From positions 1 to 40,140 of the forward strand of contig CACWZI010000039.1 of the NCBI GenBank assembly GCA_902765305.1: a stretch of 40,140 nt of DNA, in the 5' to 3' direction. This DNA is from an uncultured Eubacteriales bacterium. Its GTDB lineage: Bacteria > Bacillota > Clostridia > Christensenellales > Aristaeellaceae. Positions 31,221-40,041 of the stretch are shown here, in pieces. The notes under the pieces were generated by a model. The model had not been told where the DNA came from. It was given only the letters and a program-made list of their open reading frames with translations, and made no database searches. The first letter of the stretch is position 1; every line of letters begins with the position of its first letter. The position numbers were made by a program, and so were the translations under genes.

Positions 31221-34073
31221 TCAGGGATCAGCGGATAACCCGGTCTTCACTGATCCTCCCGGTGCGAACAGCGCCGGTTCCAGTCGCGTGCCCTCGCCGT
31301 TGAGGTTGTATTCCATGCAAAAATAATCGCTGACCGTGTGCGCCAGTGGCGCGTCCTCATCCACGTAATGCAGAAGGCCCCCGCGGTCATAAAAGGCGAT
31401 TCGTCGGGATTCCTCGACCGTTTCCGAACCGACGTTGGTGTATACCGCGATATCCCGGTTCATATCGAGGATGTACCTGTAATACCAGGAAAGTGGCACC
31501 CCGGCAGCGCGCAGCATGGCGGGCATCAGGCAGCACAGATCCATGCTCTCCGTCCGGGGAAGGACCTCGTCCTCCAGATCCAGGGGATAGTTTGCCCAGA
31601 TGTAGAAGGGCGTCTGCTTGCCCTTGCGCTCGGCCAGCGCCCGGTCCTGCCATTTGCACAGGTCTTCCAGCGCGGGCAGGAAGCTGGGTGAATGATCCCC
31701 CACCATGCATACGACGACCCGCCTGCCCGTCTGTTCATACAGCTGGGTATAATACTGCTGCATGTACTCGATCATCGCGTCCGTATACGTCAGGCAGGAC
31801 AGGTATTCGTTGATCTTGTCCACCAGCGACTGGTCCGCCGTGGCGGGATGGCTATGAACCAACGCCTGCTCAGGGCTGTTGACGGTCCAGTCTCCATGGT
31901 TTTGCATGGTAGCAAGGAAGGCGAAGCGCGGGCTGTCCTGCGGCATGTCATCCATGAAGCGAATCAGGTTTTTCAGTGCCGACGTGTCCGTGATCTCGTG
32001 ATCCTTATTGCGATCGGCATAATACTCCAGATCCGTAAAATCCTGTATAAAGTAGCTCCGGTCGATGCCCATCTGCGACCAGCTCATGCCCCGGTGATAG
32101 TTCTGGGATTCATGGGGATGGGCGGCGACGGTGGAATAGCCGAGCTGCTTCAGGTACCGCGGCAGGGTGACCGTGTCGGCAAAGTTCAGGCGGTTGAAGG
32201 GGGCGTAGGCGTTGATCAGCGTCATGGAATTGCCCGTCAGCATCTCGTACTCCGTGCCGTTGGTGCCTCCGCCGGTGAGTGGGACCTCCGCATAGCCCTT
32301 GATCGCGTTGTCCAACGCCCGGTAGTGCTTCAGATAATCGACGTCCGCGCCGGTATCGATGTATCGGTCGAGATCGTACCAGGTCTCGTTGAGGATCATC
32401 ACGATGTCCGGATAAGCATCGCTGCCCGCCGGGACAGTGTCCCTATCCTGACTGCGCGCCGCTTCGGCGAGTTCGGCAATGCGCTCATCCGAATAGCCGT
32501 CGGGCTTATACACCGAAAACTCCATATTGGCCAGCGTCGATTCCACCGTACCGGACAGGTACCCGATCTTCGCGTAAAGGCTGCCCCAGCTCCAGATGTT
32601 GTCCTGCCGTTCGATGATCGGGACCGCCGAAAAGTAGCTGAAATACAGGCTGACCACCGCCGCCAGCAGGCATGCCAGCCGATTGACCAGGCGCTGTCTG
32701 CGGGTATACAAATCGCGCAGGGGCCTTGCGCACAGCCAGGCCAGTATGCAGCAGGCCGCGGCAGCCGCCTCCAGCAGCAATATGCGCCCCGCAATGGCGT
32801 CCACAGACAGGTCGTAGCTGCTGATCACTCCCGTGACGGTGCCCACATTGTGGATGTCCTCCACCGTCAGCAGCGCCCCGTGGTACTTCATCGTGTAGTG
32901 GTTGGCGATGGCCAGCAGCGTCATCAGCACGGTCACCGTCAGTCCTGCCGGCAGCCAATGCCCGATCAAAGCGCGGAGTACCAGTATCAGGCAAAATATC
33001 GCCAGCACATTGACCATCGCCCTGATCGGCCACTGCTGTGCGGCGAGGTAGGAAAACTGGGCGTAGGCGTCCATGGACGTCTCCAGTTCCAGTCGCAACA
33101 GGAAGGGCACGGCCAGTGTGAGCAAAATCGCGGGAATGCTGCGCCAGCTGCGGCGAAGCGCCGCCTCCAGACGGCGGTAGCCCCAGTCCAGAGCGTAGAG
33201 CAGCAGGCCCGTCATCAGAAGGAAGCTCAGGTAACTCCAGAAGGCGCTGCCCGTGCCGGCGTATACCGACGCGGCCACGTGGTAATAGTACATCGCCACG
33301 TAGAACTGCGCCATCCAATAAGTCGTCCATTTGCGACCGATGAACCTGAACGGCCTGGAAAGGGTGGCAATCGTCCCGTTGTCTGGCAGGCCATCGGACA
33401 GCCGCCCGAAGCGCTGCTTCACGGCGCCCTCGCCCTGGAACAGCAAAAAACCCAGCATATAGGCCAACGGTCCCAGGACCGCGGCGATCCGGTACACCCG
33501 CGCGTTGTACATAAAGGGCAGCACCTTCAGGTACAGAAAAGCCTGAAAAGCGATTCCCCCGGCGAGCACCGACAGTGCCAACCCCGTCCCCTTCTTCCGC
33601 TTTGCGATCGGGAACAGCGCCGCGCAAAAGGCACAAATGGCGATCGATGAAATCAGCCAGGTGCCCTCGTGGATGTTGTTGGACAGGGCAAGTATCGCCC
33701 TGCTGACATTCAGGAAGCCCAGGTTCCTGAACATCGGGCAATAGATCGGAGATTCCGATATCTCGCAGAAAAACAGGCCTCCGATCAGCACCAGTGGCGC
33801 GCAGACCTTCCAATAGGATACATAGTATTCCAGCGCTCGTTTGACCGGCGAAGCCGGCGCTTTATCCCCCGTATCCGCCGCCTGCATGCCTTCAATGAAG
33901 TAAAGCAGCGTCATGCTGATCAGGAATGCCGGCGCGGAGGTCAAAAACCCCCCTGGAATTGCAGTCAGCCACTGCGTCGGCAGACGGGTGGGGTCGCCAA
34001 ACATGATGAACCACAGTATCGCAAGGCAGGCAAAGCCCTGTAAGGCGTTTACAAGGTTCCTTCTCTTCGGCAA
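31221..34073 (-). CDS. Acyltransferase-3-like / LTA synthase-like sulfatase fusion
   Basis: A 950-residue protein in three parts. Residues 1-340 hold about ten membrane segments with the look of an acyltransferase-3 (OafA-type) domain. Residues 345-480 are a second membrane block. Residues 553-900 are an extracytoplasmic LTA-synthase-type phosphotransferase: Glu563 in ILNETWYD and Thr604 in GGGTNGTEYEMLTG correspond to the metal Glu and catalytic Thr, AHPHESQNYHRG follows, and CMVGDHSPSF carries the late metal Asp/His. LtaS enzymes polymerise glycerol phosphate from lipids. Fusion to an acyl-transferring membrane part is unusual. The start is TTG at 34073 with GGAGG eight bases upstream. It lies between the SGNH and CotH genes. 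Confidence 0.88.
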   Translation of the reverse strand: MPKRRNLVNALQGFACLAILWFIMFGDPTRLPTQWLTAIPGGFLTSAPAFLISMTLLYFIEGMQAADTGDKAPASPVKRALEYYVSYWKVCAPLVLIGGLFFCEISESPIYCPMFRNLGFLNVSRAILALSNNIHEGTWLISSIAICAFCAALFPIAKRKKGTGLALSVLAGGIAFQAFLYLKVLPFMYNARVYRIAAVLGPLAYMLGFLLFQGEGAVKQRFGRLSDGLPDNGTIATLSRPFRFIGRKWTTYWMAQFYVAMYYYHVAASVYAGTGSAFWSYLSFLLMTGLLLYALDWGYRRLEAALRRSWRSIPAILLTLAVPFLLRLELETSMDAYAQFSYLAAQQWPIRAMVNVLAIFCLILVLRALIGHWLPAGLTVTVLMTLLAIANHYTMKYHGALLTVEDIHNVGTVTGVISSYDLSVDAIAGRILLLEAAAAACCILAWLCARPLRDLYTRRQRLVNRLACLLAAVVSLYFSYFSAVPIIERQDNIWSWGSLYAKIGYLSGTVESTLANMEFSVYKPDGYSDERIAELAEAARSQDRDTVPAGSDAYPDIVMILNETWYDLDRYIDTGADVDYLKHYRALDNAIKGYAEVPLTGGGTNGTEYEMLTGNSMTLINAYAPFNRLNFADTVTLPRYLKQLGYSTVAAHPHESQNYHRGMSWSQMGIDRSYFIQDFTDLEYYADRNKDHEITDTSALKNLIRFMDDMPQDSPRFAFLATMQNHGDWTVNSPEQALVHSHPATADQSLVDKINEYLSCLTYTDAMIEYMQQYYTQLYEQTGRRVVVCMVGDHSPSFLPALEDLCKWQDRALAERKGKQTPFYIWANYPLDLEDEVLPRTESMDLCCLMPAMLRAAGVPLSWYYRYILDMNRDIAVYTNVGSETVEESRRIAFYDRGGLLHYVDEDAPLAHTVSDYFCMEYNLNGEGTRLEPALFAPGGSVKTGLSADP

Positions 34074-34130
34074 AGCGATAAACCTCCGTAGAAATAACAG
34101 TGAATCAGGCCCTATTCAGCGCCGAATGCC

Positions 34131-35765
34131 TCAGATGCCCTTCATCTGGCCGTGGACGTATTCGATGATTTTCAGGCGCATGTCTTCCTTGTATTCCGTA
34201 TTCTGTTGTGCCGTCACTGCTTTGGACGCGGTATTGAAGCAGACGCTGTCGACGATGCAGCCCAGTTTGTTGTCATAAACCACGAAATGTACGCCCTGGC
34301 CCGGGGAATCGTAGCGTTTTCCATCGATGACGATCGAACCTGCAGACCTGGATTTGGTCTTCTTGCTGCTCAATTTGCAATTCAGCCCGTTCTCAAGGTC
34401 AACCTTGATTGAACAGGCATTTTTGCCATTGCGCTCTTCAATGATCCGGCCCTGGCTCGAAACGCTCACATAAGCCGCGTTCTTCTTTTCCCTCAGGTCG
34501 AACTTTGTTCCAGTGGTTTCCTCAAACGCCTGTTGGGCCTCGTCGCTCCAATACTTACCCAGGCCGTTTGACACGATGGTGAAGAGCACATAATCGCCCT
34601 CCCGCACGCGCTCGAGATACTTCACAAGATCGTACTCCAATTCGAGGTTCAGGTATTCCATCTCCTCGGCAAACACCTGGCTTTGATACGACCACTGCCT
34701 GTCCCACGTTTCATTGTGTTCTGAAGACAGGCCGAACTCCTCCTGGAGCCACTTCAGCACCCTGGCGGTGATCTTCTTCGTGCCGCGGTAATTGACATGC
34801 TCACCGCTGTCGCTGGAATCCCTGAACCAGTCCAGGCCGATGTCCTCGTAACACATATCGAAGAACTTCACGCCCATCTTCTCCGCCAGCGCTTCGGTCA
34901 TCTCGTGCTTGTTGAAGCTCCAATAGCCCCTGTGCTCGGTCGTCGTGCAGACAGGCACCTTCATAAAGACCAGCTGTGCACCGTGTTCACGGCACAACTG
35001 CTGCATATTCAACAGGTAAGGTTCGTTGGCCGCAATGCTGTCCGTGAGCTTTTCCTTCCGGTCGTCGTCACTGGCATAGTCATCGTTCGGATCGAGCATG
35101 GCCTTGACGATTTTGTAGTTCTCCTTTTCCACGGGCACAGTGTCAAAGGTTGCCACGTATCCTTTGCGCTGGTAGAGATCCTTCAGGTACATCTCCACAT
35201 TATCCCGCTGGGTCAGTCGGTAGTTTGTGTGATACCTGAGCAGGGAGATAACAGAGCTCAGGATGTATTTCCAATCGTTCTCCCTGTCCTGCAGCTTCGC
35301 GATCTCGGTCATCAGCGTCCATTTTTCCCGAATTCTGCTCCAGGGAAGGCTGTTGACCATTTCCTCGTACTTGGCGGCGCTCTGCATCTCCTTTTCGGTA
35401 TAGAAGAAGCCGCTGGCATCGACCACCACCAGCTTGGGGGATTGGTCGTGCAGAATGGCACTGAGCAGGTGGTACGCCACAGGGATGCGCTGGTTGGTGC
35501 TCGCCAGGTTGTAGGCGCGAACGCCGGCGATGTCGTACATCGTCATCGGGGAAATCGAGCAAAAGGTCTGGCTCGTGCCGAAAAAGACGGCGTCAATACT
35601 GCCCTTTGGCTCGTTGAAGGCGCTTCTTATGCTCTTGAGGGAGCGCCGGTTGTGCTCCGGCCAGTCGAAATCCGGCGTGACCACCTCCTGGACCCATGCC
35701 AGTGTGGCAAACAGCAGCATAAAGAATACGATGGCGCCCGCCGCTCTCTTGATTTTTATACTCAT
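34131..35765 (-). CDS. SGNH-type (DltD/AlgJ-like) protein with C-terminal ILEI-like domain
   Basis: A 544-residue membrane-anchored protein. One N-terminal segment (about 8-24) is followed by an SGNH-like domain with VFFGTSQTFCSISP (nucleophile Ser65) and a DSGEHVNYRG block near residue 325 that supplies the Asp and His. Such proteins partner MBOAT transferases (DltD with DltB, AlgX/J with AlgI) and move acyl groups onto surface polymers. The C-terminal ~150 residues (from EGDYVLFTIVSNGLGKYW) resemble the interleukin-like EMT inducer (ILEI/FAM3) domain, whose bacterial role is unknown. It follows the MBOAT gene by 36 bases. Confidence 0.85.
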   Translation of the reverse strand: MSIKIKRAAGAIVFFMLLFATLAWVQEVVTPDFDWPEHNRRSLKSIRSAFNEPKGSIDAVFFGTSQTFCSISPMTMYDIAGVRAYNLASTNQRIPVAYHLLSAILHDQSPKLVVVDASGFFYTEKEMQSAAKYEEMVNSLPWSRIREKWTLMTEIAKLQDRENDWKYILSSVISLLRYHTNYRLTQRDNVEMYLKDLYQRKGYVATFDTVPVEKENYKIVKAMLDPNDDYASDDDRKEKLTDSIAANEPYLLNMQQLCREHGAQLVFMKVPVCTTTEHRGYWSFNKHEMTEALAEKMGVKFFDMCYEDIGLDWFRDSSDSGEHVNYRGTKKITARVLKWLQEEFGLSSEHNETWDRQWSYQSQVFAEEMEYLNLELEYDLVKYLERVREGDYVLFTIVSNGLGKYWSDEAQQAFEETTGTKFDLREKKNAAYVSVSSQGRIIEERNGKNACSIKVDLENGLNCKLSSKKTKSRSAGSIVIDGKRYDSPGQGVHFVVYDNKLGCIVDSVCFNTASKAVTAQQNTEYKEDMRLKIIEYVHGQMKGI

Positions 35766-35801
35766 TATTGATGAATCAACCTCCAGCAGACCGTTTAAAA
35801 A

Positions 35802-37382
35802 TCAGAAGCCGGCATAGACAAATCCGGTCAGGTCGAGATTTATGCCGTAGACGCCGAACAACACCACAGCCACGACTGCCCCAATGACAAGGCCCCATCT
35901 GAACAGGAGGTTCTGCCTTTCGATCGTCTCGCGAATGTGTACGCCCTTTTCCTGCAATATGCTGACTGTCAGCAGTACAAGCACCGCCACAAAAAGCACA
36001 AACAGCTCCCAGGCGTCCAAGCCCAGCTTGAAGATGGTGCCATCCGTCAGAGCCCACCAGTTGTGGGTTGTAAATATGCTTCTGAAAATACGCCCCGCTT
36101 CGGACAATCCCTTTGCCTTGAATATGATGCGTCCGCCCATGATCAGCGCCAGCGTGCGAACGCGCTGCCATAGCCGCCAGCTGAAGCAGTCCGTTCGAAT
36201 CCTGAATCTGTCGATGATCCACTGGAATACGGGCTCAAGCTGCATGCCCAGCACGATCAATATGCCCTGGTACATGCCAAAGACGACAAACTGTGCCCCT
36301 GCCCCGTGCCATATGCCGTTGAGCAGCCACACCAGCACCATGGCCAGATAGGTGGGAATCATCTTCCCGATGCCAGGGCCGAAGAGTTTGCGGCAGTGCT
36401 TGCTCAGCACCTGGGAGGCCCTGGATATGGACAGCGGATAGAATACATAATCCCTGAACCAGGTACCCAGAGTGATGTGCCATCTGCGCCAGTACTCCGC
36501 AATGCTCCTGGAAAAATAGGGCCGCTCAAAATTGAGAGGCATGGTTATGCCCAGGATTTCAGCGGTGCCGCTGATGATGTCCATGCCGCCGGAGAAGTCA
36601 GCATAGATCTGTATGGTATAGGCCAGCGCGCCAATGATGAAGATCACGCCCTGGTATTTCGCCGAATACCCAAAAACCTTATCGGATACGCTGACCACCC
36701 TGTCAGCGATCACGAGCTTTTTGAAGAAGCCCCAGAGCATGCGCTGCATGCCGAACTTCACCCTTCGATAGTCGAAATCATGGGGCTCATAGAGCTGGTG
36801 CGCCGTTTCCCTGTAGCGACAAATCGGCCCCTGAAGGATCTGTGGAAAAAAGCACAGCCACAGCAGCAGCTTAAAATAATTGGTTTGAACCTCGCACTTG
36901 CCCCTGGTGAGGTCGATCACATAGCTGATCGCCTGAAGGGTATAAAAGGATATACCCAAGGGCAACGCCATGTGAACAAAGCTCAGGTCAGCAGAAAAGC
37001 AACGGTTGAGCGTTTCTATAAATACGTCTGCAAACTTGAATGTGACCCAAATCGCGATATTGACCGCAGCAACCAGCGCGGCATAGCACCGCTTGTCACG
37101 CTCGTTCTTTTTTTTCAGTGCCCGTTTGCTGTTTTTATCGAGTTCACCACCGGCTTCAAGCTGCCCGAGATAACGCTTCTGGCGACGATCGATCAACAGG
37201 CCGCCGACGTATATGCTCAATGAGGTCAGAAGCAGCCAAACAATCATCCTCCTGCCGCAATACAGGTAGATGACAAGGCTGGCTCCCAGCAGTATTCCCC
37301 AGCGTATGCGGCGCGGCGCGATGAAATATACCAGCGCCACAGCGACCACAAACGCCAGGTAAAACAGAGAAACGATATTCAT
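35802..37382 (-). CDS. MBOAT-family O-acyltransferase (DltB/AlgI-like)
   Basis: The 526-residue polytopic protein belongs to the MBOAT family, which moves acyl groups across the membrane to surface polymers. About 11 membrane segments are visible. Family blocks are LPLGISFYTLQAISYVID, FFPQILQGPICRY, YADFSGGMDII and FERPYFSRSIAEYWRRWHITLGTWFRDYVFYPL. The catalytic His is in LLNGIWHGAGAQF. The adjacent carrier protein and AMP ligase are what DltB uses. AAGAGGG precedes the ATG. Context favours D-alanylation or acetylation of an extracellular polymer; the acyl group is unproven. Confidence 0.93.
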   Translation of the reverse strand: MNIVSLFYLAFVVAVALVYFIAPRRIRWGILLGASLVIYLYCGRRMIVWLLLTSLSIYVGGLLIDRRQKRYLGQLEAGGELDKNSKRALKKKNERDKRCYAALVAAVNIAIWVTFKFADVFIETLNRCFSADLSFVHMALPLGISFYTLQAISYVIDLTRGKCEVQTNYFKLLLWLCFFPQILQGPICRYRETAHQLYEPHDFDYRRVKFGMQRMLWGFFKKLVIADRVVSVSDKVFGYSAKYQGVIFIIGALAYTIQIYADFSGGMDIISGTAEILGITMPLNFERPYFSRSIAEYWRRWHITLGTWFRDYVFYPLSISRASQVLSKHCRKLFGPGIGKMIPTYLAMVLVWLLNGIWHGAGAQFVVFGMYQGILIVLGMQLEPVFQWIIDRFRIRTDCFSWRLWQRVRTLALIMGGRIIFKAKGLSEAGRIFRSIFTTHNWWALTDGTIFKLGLDAWELFVLFVAVLVLLTVSILQEKGVHIRETIERQNLLFRWGLVIGAVVAVVLFGVYGINLDLTGFVYAGF

Positions 37383-37403
37383 GGATAATGCCCTCTTGTT
37401 CCG

Positions 37404-37631
37404 TTACTCGTTGCGCAGCTTTTCGATCAGCTCCAGCATCGCTTCAACGGTATTGAAGTTATCCGGTTCGAGGTCGTCCACATCGATTTCGATATCGTAA
37501 TGCTCATTCAGCTCATTGACGATGGAAATGATATCAAAAGAATCCAGTATGCCATCGTCGATCAGCTTCTTTTCATTGACAAAATCCACCTTGGGGCAGA
37601 TACCCTTAAGAATGCTCAACAGCTCGTCCAT
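37404..37631 (-). CDS. Acyl/D-alanyl carrier protein
   Basis: A 75-residue carrier protein. The phosphopantetheine site is Ser31 in DDGILDSFDIISIV, where DSFD replaces the usual DSL and resembles DltC and related carriers. The rest is the expected acidic four-helix bundle. The ATG at 37631 is chosen because GGGAGGAG precedes it. It lies 21 bases before the MBOAT gene and downstream of the AMP ligase, the expected loading enzyme. The 122 bases upstream of it contain no gene and no clear promoter. Confidence 0.93.
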   Translation of the reverse strand: MDELLSILKGICPKVDFVNEKKLIDDGILDSFDIISIVNELNEHYDIEIDVDDLEPDNFNTVEAMLELIEKLRNE

Positions 37632-37753
37632 GTTCTCTCCTCCCATCCTGTTGGGGTTTGGCCTTGGCTCCACCGGTCATGGTGTGCGCCGGCCCGTCAT
37701 AAGATGAAGACAATATCCACAAATATCTTTTGTTCAAGCGTCGCCTGCGTCTT

Positions 37754-38404
37754 CTATTCCGTCGCAAGCAGCGCGTCAACAGCTTCTTCGGTCAGGTCAG
37801 ATGAGAGCAGCGGCCAGTATTCAAGGATCTTCTCCCGCTCCCAGTCCCACCACTTCAGGCGCAGCAGCTTCTCGATGACCGACGCTTCAAAGCGGTAGCG
37901 CATGACCCTGGCCGGCACGCCCGCGACGATGGCATAGGGTGGAACGCTTTTTGTCACCACAGCGCCGCTGCCGATGACAGCGCCGTCGCCGATCACCAGA
38001 CCGCTCTTGCGGGGAATCAGCGCGCCGACGCCGATCCAGACGTCGTTACCGACGCGGACGATTTCCTCGTCCTGGTGCATGGAGAGCTTGCCCCCCAGCT
38101 TATTGAGCAAGCGATAGGAAGGCATCATCGACGCCGCGCGATAGTTGTGTTCGTTGCCGCCGATTTCCACCTTCCGGGCAATGCAGCAGTATTTTCCGAT
38201 CTCAGCCCACATGATGCCCACGTCCGCGCCAGTATAGGTCATGTCCCCGATGACGGCACTTCGGATCAGGTTGCGCTTCTCAATGTCCACATAGCTGCCG
38301 ATGGTGGAATTCAAAACAACGCAGTCGTGGTCGATGGTGGAGCGCTTGCCCAGGGTCGTATTTTTGACGACGGCGTCATCGGCAACGGATTTGATCAATG
38401 CCAT
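37754..38404 (-). CDS. Hexapeptide-repeat (left-handed beta-helix) acetyltransferase
   Basis: The 216-residue protein shows the isoleucine-patch repeats of the XAT/CatB class. Turns such as TLGKRSTIDHDCVVLNSTIGSYVDI, AVIGDMTYTG and VRVGNDVWIGVGALIP build the helix. GDGAVIGSGAVVTKSVPPYAIVAGVPARVMRYRF is the acetyl-CoA/C-terminal signature, and the catalytic His is probably in GNEHNYR. It is cytosolic. The substrate is likely a sugar or small molecule that becomes part of the surface polymer precursor. It follows the AMP ligase by 23 bases. Confidence 0.9.
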   Translation of the reverse strand: MALIKSVADDAVVKNTTLGKRSTIDHDCVVLNSTIGSYVDIEKRNLIRSAVIGDMTYTGADVGIMWAEIGKYCCIARKVEIGGNEHNYRAASMMPSYRLLNKLGGKLSMHQDEEIVRVGNDVWIGVGALIPRKSGLVIGDGAVIGSGAVVTKSVPPYAIVAGVPARVMRYRFEASVIEKLLRLKWWDWEREKILEYWPLLSSDLTEEAVDALLATE

Positions 38405-38427
38405 ATCTGTACCCTTGTTCTTTCCGA

Positions 38428-39828
38428 TTACAGTGGCGGAAGCTGACTGTAAAGCACCTTCTGGGAAGTATTCCTCGGTATGGCGGGAATGGTCCCCGCC
38501 TTCTGCAGCTTGCGATTGATGTCCATCTCATTGAACACATATTCCACCGCTTCCTCTTCGATCGCCGGATCCGTCACGTAGATCCACAGCTCGTCATCCT
38601 TGCCGCCGCAGGCGATATCGCCGGTGTCAAAGTGCTGCTTCAGCAGGCGTTCCACGTCGTCCAGGTTGATGCGCTTGCCCAGTATCTTCAAAAAGCGTTT
38701 TTTCCTGCCAACGATGTAATAGAAGCCGTCCGCATCCCGCCTGGCCATGTCGCCCGTCACCAGGCGGCCCTTGTTTTCATCCGGTTTGCTCAGGTCAGCG
38801 CCCGTCAACGCATAGCCCAGGGTGACATTGGGGCCATAGTACACCATCTCGCCCACCTGGTCCGGCCCGTCGATGACCTCGCCGTCCGCGCCGATCAGCT
38901 CGAACCTTCCGCCCGGTATCGGAATGCCCATGCTTCCCTGCTTCTCAAGGGAGCGCTCAGGCGGCAGATAGCCCATGCGGGCGGTCGCTTCAGAGGCGCC
39001 GTACATGATCACAAACCGCTTGCCGCATTCCATGGCCCAGGTGGCCAGCTTTTTGTGCAGCTCCGGTGACAGCTTGCCGCCGGCCTGGGTCATCGTCTTC
39101 AGCGACGGCATATCCCGCTTGAGTATGCGCAGCTTGTCAATGGCCTCATAGGTGAAGGGCACACCCGCAAAGGAGGTGACGCCCTCGCTGTTCACCAGGT
39201 CCCAAAACTTCTTTGCGTAAGGATTGAGGTTCGTCAGCACCAGCGTCGCACCGGCATAGATGTGGGTATTGAGGACGGACAGGCCGTAGACGTAATTCAT
39301 CGGCAGGGACGTAATTGCCCGTTCTGCCGGCGTAATGCCCAGGTACTCTATGATGGCTTCGGTATTCGAACGCAGGTTTTCATAGCTCTGGCGCACCAGC
39401 TTGGGACTGCCCGTGGAACCCGAGGTTGAAATCAGCAGGCAAAGCGCGTCGTTCATGGCATAAGGCGCGTCCACCGCCATGGACGAAAGCGTATAACCCT
39501 CCAGCTCAAGGGCGTTACTACAATCGGGCAGCTTCTCTCCCGCGTCCGAAGGCGCCCAGATCCACGCAGGGCGGTAGGCCTCGATCAGCTGGCCGAGCAA
39601 ATCACGGCTGATCCTGGCATCCAGCAGCAACGGAACATGGCCGTATTCAGTAAGCGCGAGGTAGCCCGCGACAGATGCCACAGTGTTGGTGCAAAGGCAG
39701 AATACCAGCGACCTGCCGACCAGCGGCGCGACGATCCTGCGACACAGAGCCTCCAGCTCTGCGTATGTGACCTTGCGATCCCCTTCTATGAGCGCAACGT
39801 TCTGTTCCTTGTTGCCCAGATTCCACAC
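38428..39828 (-). CDS. AMP-forming acyl ligase (DltA-like)
   Basis: An adenylating enzyme of the ANL family, 466 residues from the GTG at 39828. That GTG has GGGGAGG eight bases upstream; an ATG at 39867 would add 13 residues but has a poor ribosome site. Motifs run in order: ISTSGSTGSPK (phosphate loop, about 137-147), LPMNYVYGLSVLNTHI, IMYGASEATARM (A5), GRLVTGDMARRD (A7), GRKKRFLKILGKRI (hinge) and the catalytic Lys in SQKVLYSQ. It should activate an amino or acyl acid and load the carrier protein encoded two genes on. It is the first gene of the 13-gene operon. Confidence 0.92.
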   Translation of the reverse strand: MWNLGNKEQNVALIEGDRKVTYAELEALCRRIVAPLVGRSLVFCLCTNTVASVAGYLALTEYGHVPLLLDARISRDLLGQLIEAYRPAWIWAPSDAGEKLPDCSNALELEGYTLSSMAVDAPYAMNDALCLLISTSGSTGSPKLVRQSYENLRSNTEAIIEYLGITPAERAITSLPMNYVYGLSVLNTHIYAGATLVLTNLNPYAKKFWDLVNSEGVTSFAGVPFTYEAIDKLRILKRDMPSLKTMTQAGGKLSPELHKKLATWAMECGKRFVIMYGASEATARMGYLPPERSLEKQGSMGIPIPGGRFELIGADGEVIDGPDQVGEMVYYGPNVTLGYALTGADLSKPDENKGRLVTGDMARRDADGFYYIVGRKKRFLKILGKRINLDDVERLLKQHFDTGDIACGGKDDELWIYVTDPAIEEEAVEYVFNEMDINRKLQKAGTIPAIPRNTSQKVLYSQLPPL

Positions 39829-39914
39829 AACCAAATCCTCCCCTTGTTTTGCATGCAGGCCAACCATGCACCGGCGCTCACCTGAGCTTCATAAGTACAA
39901 AATTATTCAATGTT

Positions 39915-39923
39915 ATTTTATCA
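39915..39923 (-). promoter_or_regulatory. Extended -10 promoter of the 13-gene operon (weak)
   Basis: TGATAAAAT on the minus strand forms an extended -10; no good -35 lies 17 bases upstream. The interval 39829-39984 contains nothing else recognisable. Confidence 0.4.
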
Positions 39924-39984
39924 TATACAGTCTTTTTCGGTAGCGGCAAACCCGTTGCAACATTGATATATTTAAGTTAATTAG

Positions 39985-40028
39985 CGAAAAATCAGCGGCC
40001 ACTCCGCTTTTTCGGAACGGCCGCTGAT
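39985..40028 (-). terminator. Terminator of the upstream partial gene
   Basis: A 10-bp stem (39991-40000 with 40019-40028) has an inner TCCG/CGGA stem and is followed on the minus strand by TTTTCGCTAATT. Confidence 0.9.
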
Positions 40029-40041
40029 CAGACTTGCCTCG

